Below the pieces are notes generated by a model that made no database searches, was not told the origin of the DNA, and saw only the letters and a program-made list of their open reading frames with translations. This document shows, in pieces, positions 1-6,831 of a stretch of DNA of 7,196 nucleotides. Numbering within the stretch: the first letter of the stretch is position 1; the number at the start of each line of letters is the position of its first letter. Source of the stretch: Ktedonobacterales bacterium (GTDB taxonomy: Bacteria; Chloroflexota; Ktedonobacteria; Ktedonobacterales; JADMIN01). The translations under genes and the position numbers were made by a program. Location of the stretch: NCBI GenBank assembly GCA_025928125.1, contig JAICKD010000156.1, positions 1-7,196 on the forward strand, read 5' to 3'.

Positions 1-37
1 CGAAAGTTGAATTGTACGTCGTCCACGACAAAGCTGA

Positions 38-415
38 TCACGCGGTTTCTCCTGACCGAATCAGGTGGAGGAACTGGTCGGGGTCGAGCGTATCGCCCTC
101 GATCACAAACGCCACCATCCCCGTCTCGCTGCCAGATTCGTGTTCCTCGCCAACATCCCAGAAGGCCGCTTGACCGGTTGTAATGGACGTGCGCTCAGGT
201 TCTGGCCCGCGCACCCATCCCTCGCCAGACATCACCAGAAAGAGCTGGCGCGTCGTCGCCTGATGCGCGCCCACACGTCCACCTGGCGCGAGACGCATAC
301 ACCCGACGTGTACGTCGCCCGTCAGCACGTAGACAATGCCATTGATCGTCACGTACAGGCTGCCAAATTCAGTAATCGGTCGCCCATGCGCCGCGCCAAA
401 GCTGTAGAGTCGCAT
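38..415 (-). CDS. Small single-domain cupin protein
   Basis: This 125-aa protein has the length and pattern of a one-domain cupin (conserved beta-barrel). The first cupin motif lies at about residues 44-70: a P-G-G turn, His51, Gln57, then hydrophobic residues and Gly-Glu-Gly (64-66). The second lies at about 81-104: Gly81, Asp87-Val-Gly, Glu90-Glu91 and His92. The usual second histidine of the HxH metal motif is replaced (H51-Q-A), so metal binding may use fewer ligands or be lost. The ATG at 413-415 has a strong Shine-Dalgarno (AAAGGAG, 422-428) six bases upstream, which fixes the start. Cupins of this kind can be sugar or small-molecule binders, isomerases or dioxygenases, and the sequence does not say which. 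There is no signal peptide, so it is probably cytoplasmic. It is divergent from the 678 gene. The fold is fairly sure; the function is unknown. Confidence 0.82.
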   Translation of the reverse strand: MRLYSFGAAHGRPITEFGSLYVTINGIVYVLTGDVHVGCMRLAPGGRVGAHQATTRQLFLVMSGEGWVRGPEPERTSITTGQAAFWDVGEEHESGSETGMVAFVIEGDTLDPDQFLHLIRSGETA

Positions 416-568
416 GCCACGCTCCTTTCGGTGTGCTCATCGCATGTCATGGTTCATAGTCATCCGCCATCCTGCCATTCCGCCTGTTCGCCTTGTTTCT
501 CCCTGCTATGCTTCATAGAGAGCGGTGCGCCGTTACCAAGACGGACGAGCGATTTAGGAATTACCCCG

Positions 569-597
569 TTGCCTCATGGGCGGGACCGTGTTAGAAT
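569..597 (+). promoter_or_regulatory. Sigma-70-type promoter for the 678/984 genes
   Basis: A -35 hexamer TTGCCT (569-574) is followed after exactly 17 bases by a -10 hexamer TAGAAT (592-597), matching the consensus at 4/6 and 5/6 positions. Transcription would start near 604, giving a leader of about 74 bases before the ATG at 678. It sits in the divergent gap in the right orientation for the small gene and the methyltransferase. This is a prediction from sequence only. Confidence 0.55.
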
Positions 598-677
598 CAA
601 CCACACGATAAAAGGAGTTGTTTTCAGAGAGTTGTATCCCCCGTGGAGGAGAAGGATGCAAGGAGGAAGAGGATATC

Positions 678-884
678 ATGCGCCTCTATACCTACCAGGC
701 ACAACTCACTCTACCCGCCAGTCTGGCTCGTGTTCGGGATGCTCGCCCGGATATCGAGCGCGTCGGCGGTCGCGTGGAGACGATACCTACTGAGATCCCC
801 GGACTGATAACCGTGCGCATTTTTCTGCCCGAACCCTATCAGCCCGACCAGTTTCTTCCCGGCTTGCCATTCTACCCGATGTGA
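678..884 (+). CDS. Hypothetical protein, 68 aa
   Basis: I do not recognise this protein. I chose the ATG at 678 because AGGAGG lies at 661-666, with more purine-rich sequence just after it. A TTG at 618 would extend the frame by 20 residues, but its AAAGGAG directly abuts that codon with no spacing. The product begins with the hydrophobic-aromatic stretch M-R-L-Y-T-Y, has a charged Arg/Asp middle (about residues 18-33), a Val/Ile strand-like segment (about 43-49), and a Pro/Phe-rich tail ending F-Y-P-M. There is no signal peptide or membrane segment. Codons favour G/C in the third position, as in the neighbours. It lies just downstream of the 569-597 promoter and 99 bases ahead of the methyltransferase, so the two are probably co-transcribed. 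Existence is likely but not certain. Confidence 0.55.
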   Translation: MRLYTYQAQLTLPASLARVRDARPDIERVGGRVETIPTEIPGLITVRIFLPEPYQPDQFLPGLPFYPM

Positions 885-983
885 CGCGAACCCTGCCAGC
901 TGCATACCGTCGCATGGGTGCAGCGCTGAGCCTGAGTCTGTGCCTGTGCTGCGCCTGTCGTGCAATGAAAGGGAGTGCATTTG

Positions 984-1889
984 ATGTGGCCGTTTCGCCG
1001 CCAGAGACATGATATTGTGCTCGAGAATGTCCCCGACCAACGATTCCGCCGCTTTGGCGGCCGCCAGCATCTCGCCGCCATGCCCTATCCACTGCCCAAA
1101 GATATGGGTGAGATCAACCGGCTGGATTTCCAGCATTTCCTGCTGCGGACGGGTCTGCGTGGCAACTATGCGGCGCCGGTGAATCAACCGGCGGATATCC
1201 TGGATGTCGGGTGCGGCTCGGGGCGCTGGGCGATGGAGATGGCGGCGCTCTTCCCCCATGCGCGTGTTGTCGGCCTCGATCTGGTGCCGCCGCCTGAGGA
1301 CGCGAACCCTCTCGGGCAGGGGCTGGATGTGCGCCCCACAAACTATATCTTCTCCGTCGGCAACATCCTCGAAGGGCTGCCGTTCGCCCCTGGCAGCTTC
1401 GACTTTGTCCACCAGCGTCTTCTCATCACCGCGATTCCGCGCGACCGTTGGCCCAACATCATCCAGGAGTTGGTGCGTGTGACCCGGCCAGGCGGGTGGG
1501 TGGAGCTGGCCGAGTGCGGCTCGGCGCAGGATGGTGGCCCAGGCTATACGGGCCTCTGGCAGAGCTGGATCGACTTCCTGAATACCCGCAACGTGGATTT
1601 CACCATTGGCAGGCACGTCGGGCAGATGCTGGGCAATGGCGGGCTGGTCAATGTGCAGCAGCGGGTGCTCAACTTCCCAATGGGCGACTGGGGCGGGCGG
1701 ATTGGGCGCGCCTCCGCGACCGACTGTCTCGCGGTGGGCAAGGCGCTCCGCGCGGGTGTCGTCGCCCAGGACATCCTGCCCGCCGACCGCTACGACGCGC
1801 TGTATACGCGCGCGCAACAGGAGTTCGCCCAGCGCCAGGGCCGTGGCATCTTGCCGTTCTACGTCGCCTTTGGCCAACGGCAGGGGTAA
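984..1889 (+). CDS. Class I SAM-dependent methyltransferase
   Basis: This 301-aa protein carries the Rossmann-fold methyltransferase core. Motif I is DILDVGCGSG (residues 71-80), the glycine-rich SAM loop. Motif II ends VVGLDL (95-100), where the acidic Asp99 would bind the SAM ribose. A later acidic strand and loop run G-N-I-L-E-G-L-P-F (126-134) then S-F-D-F-V (138-142), and the post-core RPGGWVELAE is at 168-177. The C-terminal 120 residues probably form a substrate lid; the overall look is that of the UbiE-like/Methyltransf_25 group often tied to small-molecule methylation. The substrate cannot be read from the sequence. The ATG at 984 is preferred over the GTG at 975 because GGGAG (970-974) then has suitable 9-base spacing. 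It is probably co-transcribed with the small gene at 678. Its stop codon touches the palindromic element at 1888-2084. Confidence 0.88.
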   Translation: MWPFRRQRHDIVLENVPDQRFRRFGGRQHLAAMPYPLPKDMGEINRLDFQHFLLRTGLRGNYAAPVNQPADILDVGCGSGRWAMEMAALFPHARVVGLDLVPPPEDANPLGQGLDVRPTNYIFSVGNILEGLPFAPGSFDFVHQRLLITAIPRDRWPNIIQELVRVTRPGGWVELAECGSAQDGGPGYTGLWQSWIDFLNTRNVDFTIGRHVGQMLGNGGLVNVQQRVLNFPMGDWGGRIGRASATDCLAVGKALRAGVVAQDILPADRYDALYTRAQQEFAQRQGRGILPFYVAFGQRQG

Positions 1890-2084
1890 GAAGGCAGGCG
1901 GTTAAAACCGCGCCTGAATGGCCTGCGGCCACGAAGTCCGCCTGCGCGGACTGCCCAGATGCGCCTCGGCGATGTACCTGATAGAGGTCAGATAGAGGAC
2001 AGCTCTCTGCAACCCGCGCAGGCGGGTTTTGTGGCGGAGCGTAGCGACGCCGTTGAGGCGCGGTTTCAACCGCCCGCTCTTCTT
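1888..2084. repeat. MITE-like inverted-repeat element between convergent genes
   Basis: The whole gap between the methyltransferase and herA is one large imperfect palindrome. The outer arm GGCGGTTAAAACCGCGCC (1897-1914) matches the reverse complement of 2057-2074 at 17 of 18 bases. The match continues inward (about 6 of 8) and outward through an AAGAAG-like end. Each arm also holds its own hairpins. The inner left hairpin is AGTCCGC-CTGC-GCGGACT (1935-1952) and the inner right hairpin is AACCCGC-GCAG-GCGGGTT (2011-2028). The centre (about 1953-2010) has no obvious coding content. No transposase and no clear target-site duplication are seen. The right arm recurs at 6832-6895. This could be a non-autonomous mobile repeat, a REP/BIME-like palindromic unit, or a bidirectional terminator region. 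Confidence 0.8.
2011..2030 (+). terminator. Possible terminator hairpin of the methyltransferase transcript
   Basis: A 7-bp perfect stem AACCCGC/GCGGGTT with loop GCAG is followed by two further T residues, giving four T in a row (2027-2030). It lies about 120 bases after the methyltransferase stop codon. The T-run is short, and the same hairpin is part of a dispersed repeat, so the termination role is a guess. Confidence 0.35.
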
Positions 2085-2087
2085 TTG

Positions 2088-3842
2088 CTATTTCATAATG
2101 TTGAAGGGGCGGTTGTTGCGGCGGGGAAGCGCCTCATCGCGGGCGCGCCCCGCCACCGCATCCACGCCGAAGTGCGCCTGCCACTCCGCCGGGGCGTCTT
2201 TGCTCTCGCCACCATGCGGCGTAATCCGCTCGCGCACGCGGCAGATAACCGGCGTGTTGATCGCGCTGCCCGCGATGATCGCCTGTCCCTTCGAGAGGGC
2301 GGGCAGGTTCTGCAAGAGATCGTGGCCCACGCCTTCGACGGCGCTGGCGACGCTCTTCTGATCGACCTCGTTGACGATGCGCATGATGCACTGCGTCAGG
2401 CACTGGCTCAGCACGTCGGCGTCCAGCTTGCCGGGGCGCTGGCTAATCAGCCCGACGCCGATGCCAAACTTGCGCCCCTCGGCCAGCACCTGCTTGAGAA
2501 TGCCCGTCGTGATCGCCTCGCCATCGTGTGGGGCGAAGTGGTGCGCCTCCTCCAGCAGGATGAAGACGGGATAGGGCAGGAAACGCTCGTCGCTCGCCTG
2601 CACTTTGCCCTTCTCGGTGTCCATGCGCGCCTGATTGATGCGTCGGAGCAGCGTTGCGACGATCACCTGCTGGTCGCGCTCGTCGATCTCGTTGAGCTGA
2701 AGGACGGTGCATTGCCCCGGCTGGAGCACCTCGCCCAGATTGAGATGCTGGAACTGGTCGAAGACCATCGTGTTGTCGCCCAGCCGCTCATCGATCTTCC
2801 AGTGGAGCGCGGCAATGGTGCTGTTGCCGCTGTCGTCGCCGCTATCCTCGTTCGCCGACTTGCCGACGTTGCTGACGTGGCGCTTGAGATCGGCCGCGCC
2901 CCACGGCTGCCCCTTCTTCTCATTCCGCAGCGCCTCGAACGCCCGGCTGAGAAAGTGATGCTGCTTATCGGTCATGTTGGGCAGCAGGTAGCGCAGGTCG
3001 CCTAGCGTCAGCGTGTTCATGCGCACCTTCACCTGATCGTGCAGATAGACGCGCGTGCGCGCCTCATAGCGTGGCTGGCGCCGCGCCGCGGGGCTAGCTG
3101 GGGCTGGCTCGCCTTCGCGGAACTCCTCGTCGTTGGCAAGTTCCCGCAAGGTGTTGTACTCGCCGTGAGGGTCGATGATGAGGACGGCGGCGCGATTGTA
3201 GGGACGCATCATCTCCTCGATGATGACGCTGGCCAGATAGCTCTTGCCTGCGCCGGTGCTGGCGATGATGGCGAGGTGGGTGCTCACCAGCTCTTTGACA
3301 TCCAGCACCACTGGCACGGCGGTCGGCGGACGGGTCAGCAGCGAGCCGACGATGGCGCTGCCGACCTGACCGCGTTGTTTGCGCGAGAGCACGGTGGCGA
3401 GCCAGGCGTCCTCGGCCAGATAGATAGGCGTGCCAGAACTGGGCGGAATCCAGGGGTTGACGAAGGAGCCTAGCGCCTCATCGTAGTAGCCCATGATGCC
3501 GACGTGTAGCTCGAAGAGATCGCTGGCGCGCATATCATAGCCGACGAGCGCGGCAACCTGGGAGGGCGCCACCTCCGGCTCCGAGAGGAAGGTGTCGGGG
3601 AAAAGCTGCACCGGAACCCGCCGCAGAATGCGCCCCAGCACACGGCGCGGCGCGTTGGCATGCGCGCCATTTGAAGCAGGCGAGCCACTGGCGGCCTCGT
3701 CCAACTCGTAGTAGACATATTCGCCGTTTTTGAGCAGCCGCTGCTCATCGCGCGAAATCAGCGTGTATTCGTGGATCGCTTCGCCGGGGCCTTTGGTGAT
3801 GCCGACCGGGCGGGATGTTTGTGGTGATTGCGCGCCGCTCAT
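2088..3842 (-). CDS. herA: HerA-like hexameric DNA translocase ATPase (DUF87)
   Basis: This 584-aa protein is a HerA/FtsK-superfamily ATPase. Residues about 20-170 match the position of the N-terminal HAS-barrel. Walker A is ASTGAGKS (194-201), followed by the family motif IIDPHGEY (222-229). Walker B is PVFILLEEAHHF (425-436), with Glu431/Glu432 as the catalytic-glutamate candidates. The sensor-like SQRP is at 467-470. Between the ATPase halves, residues about 325-341 form a Ser/Asp/Gly-rich, probably flexible insert. In archaea and some bacteria HerA forms a hexamer with the NurA nuclease and resects DNA ends; other HerA homologues work with SIR2 or DUF4297 effectors in phage defence. None of those partners is visible here. 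The start ATG (3840-3842) has only a weak purine-rich Shine-Dalgarno. The gene probably shares a transcript with the 3937-4647 gene upstream. The family is sure; the biological role is not. Confidence 0.9.
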   Translation of the reverse strand: MSGAQSPQTSRPVGITKGPGEAIHEYTLISRDEQRLLKNGEYVYYELDEAASGSPASNGAHANAPRRVLGRILRRVPVQLFPDTFLSEPEVAPSQVAALVGYDMRASDLFELHVGIMGYYDEALGSFVNPWIPPSSGTPIYLAEDAWLATVLSRKQRGQVGSAIVGSLLTRPPTAVPVVLDVKELVSTHLAIIASTGAGKSYLASVIIEEMMRPYNRAAVLIIDPHGEYNTLRELANDEEFREGEPAPASPAARRQPRYEARTRVYLHDQVKVRMNTLTLGDLRYLLPNMTDKQHHFLSRAFEALRNEKKGQPWGAADLKRHVSNVGKSANEDSGDDSGNSTIAALHWKIDERLGDNTMVFDQFQHLNLGEVLQPGQCTVLQLNEIDERDQQVIVATLLRRINQARMDTEKGKVQASDERFLPYPVFILLEEAHHFAPHDGEAITTGILKQVLAEGRKFGIGVGLISQRPGKLDADVLSQCLTQCIMRIVNEVDQKSVASAVEGVGHDLLQNLPALSKGQAIIAGSAINTPVICRVRERITPHGGESKDAPAEWQAHFGVDAVAGRARDEALPRRNNRPFNIMK

Positions 3843-3891
3843 AGTGTTCTTCCGCCTCGCTTGAGACTTCGTCCCAGAACCTCACCCCCGG

Positions 3892-3914
3892 CCCCTCTCC
3901 TGCGAGGAGAGGGG
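3892..3914. repeat. Strong intergenic hairpin between the 3937 gene and herA
   Basis: CCCCTCTCCT (3892-3901), loop GCG and AGGAGAGGGG (3905-3914) form a perfect 10-bp stem. It lies in the 94-base gap between two genes on the minus strand and has no T-run on that side, so it is not a classic terminator. The flanking CCTCACCCCCGG reads like a dispersed repeat; I recall similar units from GC-rich bacteria but cannot confirm that here. It could stabilise or attenuate the downstream herA message. Confidence 0.65.
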
Positions 3915-3936
3915 AGATCAGAAAGCTATCCTGCGA

Positions 3937-4647
3937 TTATCCTGCCGCCAGCACTTTGAGCCGCCAGGCTAGATTGCGTTTGACGATTGCCAGCAGCGAG
4001 GCGTTTTCTGGCAGCAGCGCCTCCAGTCGCTCGACCGTCCGCAACATCGCCAGCGGCAGCAGCGGGTGGTCCTGCGCGACGGTATGGGGCAGGTACCCCA
4101 GGTGCAGATACGGACGCGACTGCGGCGTATCGCCGAAGGTGTGGAAGGCGCGCACCTGCGTCTCGGTGAGCGGCTCGACCACCGCGCCCAGATCAGGCGC
4201 GAGCGCTGGCACTCCGTGCGTCACCCTGCCTGTTGGCGCACCCTCTCCGCTCATCGTACCCAGCGCCAGAATCGAGACGAGCACGGCGCGCTCCGCCAGA
4301 TAGTCCGGCGAGAAGACGGCAAGCTGCTCGTCGTTGGAGAGGCGCGGTCCTAGCGTCCCGAAGGCGGGATTGACCAGTTTCGTGTCGTAGATGAAGCCCA
4401 CTGCCCAGAGTGGCTGCGCTGGCGCGGGCATCAGCGCGTCGCTGCGCATCGCGGCGGTCGGGCGCGGCTCGAGCGTGGCGACATCCGGGGCGGCCAGCGC
4501 CGTCCGCAGTGGCAGGCGGACGAATCCGCCAAAAGCGTATGCGGAGGGATCCGGCGGCGCGGCCACCTCGCCAGGGCCAAATATCTGGCAGGTATAGCGC
4601 ACATGCGATTCCGAGCCGACAATCTTGCCGATGCCCACTGCTGCCAT
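3937..4647 (-). CDS. Hypothetical protein upstream of herA, possible HAS-barrel-like N-terminus
   Basis: I do not recognise a named family for this 236-aa protein. The N-terminus (about residues 5-45: V-G-I-G-K-I-V-G-S, then H-V-R-Y-T-C-Q-I-F, then A-F-G-G-F-V-R-L) resembles the small beta-barrel (HAS-barrel) that begins HerA and ATP synthase subunits. That likeness is my inference. The middle is Pro/Ala-rich. The C-terminal third (from about residue 160) looks helical, with repeated Leu/Arg and a segment rich in Tyr/His/Leu near 180-190. There is no transmembrane segment, no signal peptide and no visible NurA-type acidic nuclease motif. The ATG at 4645-4647 has a clear Shine-Dalgarno (GAGGAG, 4656-4661). 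It sits 94 bases upstream of herA on the same strand and has its own promoter, so it is probably the first gene of a two-gene operon and a candidate HerA partner. Confidence 0.75.
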   Translation of the reverse strand: MAAVGIGKIVGSESHVRYTCQIFGPGEVAAPPDPSAYAFGGFVRLPLRTALAAPDVATLEPRPTAAMRSDALMPAPAQPLWAVGFIYDTKLVNPAFGTLGPRLSNDEQLAVFSPDYLAERAVLVSILALGTMSGEGAPTGRVTHGVPALAPDLGAVVEPLTETQVRAFHTFGDTPQSRPYLHLGYLPHTVAQDHPLLPLAMLRTVERLEALLPENASLLAIVKRNLAWRLKVLAAG

Positions 4648-4669
4648 CTGTATTGCTCCTCACCAGATA

Positions 4670-4733
4670 GTACCTGCTACCAGTATACCATTCAGCCTGT
4701 CGGTATCTCGCCAGATGGGTCGGTAGCCGGTAC
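4670..4733. promoter_or_regulatory. Nested inverted repeat around the promoter, candidate operator
   Basis: GTACCTGCTACC (4670-4681) and GGTAGCCGGTAC (4722-4733) are inverted copies with 11 of 12 positions matching. Their centres are 52 bases apart, about five helical turns. Inside them is a second inverted pair, ATACC (4685-4689) and GGTAT (4702-4706). The extended -10 lies between the arms and the left arm falls on the predicted start point. This layout would suit a repressor bound at two sites, but no regulator is identified. Confidence 0.4.
4682..4690 (-). promoter_or_regulatory. Extended -10 promoter for the 3937-4647/herA genes
   Basis: Read on the minus strand this is TGG-TATACT, an extended -10 (TGn plus TATACT, 5/6 to consensus). 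There is no good -35, which fits an extended -10 promoter. Transcription would start near 4675, giving a leader of about 28 bases with a strong ribosome site. Confidence 0.45.
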
Positions 4734-4760
4734 CTTGGCGCGGTGGAACAACCTCGATGG

Positions 4761-5531
<771 letters not shown>

Positions 5532-5581
5532 CCCTGCTACTCCTTCCGATAATTGCTGAGGACTGCGAGAAATATGAGGCG

Positions 5582-5612
5582 AGTATACACCTATTAGTAT
5601 GGGGAGGTACAA
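5582..5612 (-). promoter_or_regulatory. Possible promoter for the membrane-protein gene
   Basis: On the minus strand TTGTAC (5607-5612) is followed after 19 bases by TATACT (5582-5587). The -10 is good (5/6), but the spacer is longer than the usual 17. The start point would be near 5575, about 44 bases before the ATG. This is a modest prediction. Confidence 0.35.
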
Positions 5613-5641
5613 CAGCCAGACGGTTCTGCCCCAAGTTTCCT

Positions 5642-5667
5642 AGTAGCAAGGAAGAGTAGCAAGGAAG
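5642..5667. repeat. Perfect 13-bp tandem duplication
   Basis: AGTAGCAAGGAAG occurs twice, head to tail (5642-5654 and 5655-5667), in the gap between psuG and the membrane-protein gene. It looks like a recent small duplication. No function is evident. Confidence 0.9.
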
Positions 5668-5753
5668 GCGCCGGTTTTCCGCGCGGTAAAGCAGTATCAG
5701 CGGCGGATGAGGATTATTTTCCAGAGGAGGCGTGGAGCGGAGGCTTTGCGGCC

Positions 5754-6698
5754 CTACGGCTCTACCCGCGCCAGCGCGACAGCGATCCGCGCGGCCCAGG
5801 TGGCGTTGTTGAGCAGCAGCGCCCGGTTGGCCGCGATACTCGTGCCTTCGGTCAGCGCGCCGATCCGCGCCAGCAGAAACGGCGTTATCGCCGGACCGGA
5901 CACGTGCGCGTCGGCGGCGTCACGCTCTGCCTGGGCCAGCGCATCAGCGAAATCGCTCTCCGGCAGCGCCTCCGCCTCGGGAATGGGACAGGTGACGAGC
6001 AGCCCACCGCCAAGGCCGCTTTCCCACTGCGCCCGCGCAATGGCGGCGATCTCGGCGGGCGTCTCGGCGCGGAAGGGGACGCGCAGCCCGCTGGTGCGGC
6101 AATAGAACGCGGGCAGATCGTCGGTCTGGGCGCCGATGACAGGCACGCCCTGCGTTTCGAGGTATTCGAGCGTGAGCGGCAAGTCGAGGATCGCCTTGAT
6201 GCCCGCGCAGACGGTGACCGCGGGCGCGCGGCCAAGCTCGATCAGGTCGGCCGAGATGTCGAAGGTCTGCGTCGCGCCACGGTGGACTCCACCGATGCCG
6301 CCCGTGGCGAAGACACGGATGCCCGCCAGCGCCGCGCATGCCAGCGTCCCCGCGACGGTGGTGGCGGCCAGCGAGCGCTGGGCCAGGGCAACGGCCAGCC
6401 CGCGCCGACTGGCTTTGGCGACCGGCTCATCAGTGGTGGCGAGCCGCTCCAGTTCGGCGCCGCTCAGCCCAACGACGATGGAGCCGTCGAGGAGCGCGAC
6501 TGTCGCCGGGACAGCGCTTTCCGCCCGTATCGCCGCCTCCATCTCGCGCGCCACGGTGAGGTTGGTGGGCCGGGGCAGCCCATGCGCAATCACTGTAGAT
6601 TCCAGCGCGACCACCGGACGGCCTGACGCGAGCGCATCCCGCACCTCAGGCGCGAGGCGCAGATATCGGTTGGCGGTGAAATCGGCATGGTGCGGCAT
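5754..6698 (-). CDS. psuG: Pseudouridine-5'-phosphate glycosidase
   Basis: PsuG reversibly cleaves pseudouridine 5'-phosphate into uracil and ribose 5-phosphate, the last step of pseudouridine salvage in the cytoplasm. At 314 aa this is close to the E. coli enzyme (312 aa). Family motifs appear in order: VALESTVIAHGLP (residues 30-42), ATGGIGGVHRG (131-141), AGIKAILDLPLTLEYLET (165-182), and the C-terminal T-P-F-L-L then S-I-A-A-N-R-A-L-L-L-N-N-A. From memory of the E. coli enzyme, Glu31, His137, the Mn-binding Asp149 and catalytic Lys166 correspond to Glu33, His139, Asp151 and Lys168 here, a constant offset of two, so the active site looks intact. The start (6696-6698) has a weak Shine-Dalgarno (AGAGAGAT). 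The kinase psuK, which usually supplies the substrate, is not in this window. The gene appears to be monocistronic. Confidence 0.96.
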   Translation of the reverse strand: MPHHADFTANRYLRLAPEVRDALASGRPVVALESTVIAHGLPRPTNLTVAREMEAAIRAESAVPATVALLDGSIVVGLSGAELERLATTDEPVAKASRRGLAVALAQRSLAATTVAGTLACAALAGIRVFATGGIGGVHRGATQTFDISADLIELGRAPAVTVCAGIKAILDLPLTLEYLETQGVPVIGAQTDDLPAFYCRTSGLRVPFRAETPAEIAAIARAQWESGLGGGLLVTCPIPEAEALPESDFADALAQAERDAADAHVSGPAITPFLLARIGALTEGTSIAANRALLLNNATWAARIAVALARVEP

Positions 6699-6744
6699 AT
6701 TTTATCTCTCTGGTTGGGCAGCCAACGCGGCTGAAAGGCTTTGC

Positions 6745-6770
6745 GGCATGATATGCCCTCAATAATAGCA
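6745..6770 (-). promoter_or_regulatory. Possible psuG promoter with small inverted repeat
   Basis: On the minus strand TGC-TATTAT (6762-6770) is an extended -10 with a 5/6 hexamer. The predicted start, near 6755, falls in GGCAT-GAT-ATGCC (6745-6757), a perfect 5-bp inverted repeat that could be an operator half-site pair. The leader would be about 57 bases. The evidence is moderate to weak. Confidence 0.35.
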
Positions 6771-6831
6771 GCAGACAATGCCTAACGTGCAAACGTGGGT
6801 GATTGTCATCGCGCCTGGCCGGTCTGGCTGG

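Noticed and set aside
656..793. A 45-codon frame with GGAGGA five bases before its ATG, overlapping the 678 gene out of frame
   Set aside because: It could be a leader peptide, but the product is Arg/Ser/Gly-rich with no recognisable character and the purine-rich region serves the 678 ATG just as well.
65..793. A 242-codon plus-strand frame across the cupin and the divergent promoter region
   Set aside because: It is antisense to the cupin, crosses the predicted promoter and ends in the 678 gene; no protein family is visible.
899..924. Inverted repeat GCTGCA...TGCAGC between the 678 and 984 genes
   Set aside because: A 6-bp stem with a 14-base loop and no T-run is weak and expected by chance in GC-rich DNA.
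711..1877. A 388-codon open frame on the minus strand, opposite the small gene and the methyltransferase
   Set aside because: The plus strand encodes a clear SAM methyltransferase with all motifs. The antisense product has no recognisable motif and is the kind of shadow expected in GC-rich DNA.
1959..3005. A 348-codon open frame on the plus strand, opposite herA
   Set aside because: It is antisense to the conserved HerA ATPase core and also runs through the palindromic repeat; it has no ribosome site or family signature.
2088..4647. A HerA-based phage-defence system (SIR2-HerA or DUF4297-HerA type)
   Set aside because: No SIR2, DUF4297, nuclease or other effector motif is visible next to herA, and there are no mobile genes around it; a housekeeping DNA-processing role is at least as likely.
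5904..6626. A 240-codon plus-strand frame opposite psuG
   Set aside because: psuG is beyond doubt on the minus strand; the opposite frame is a codon-bias shadow.
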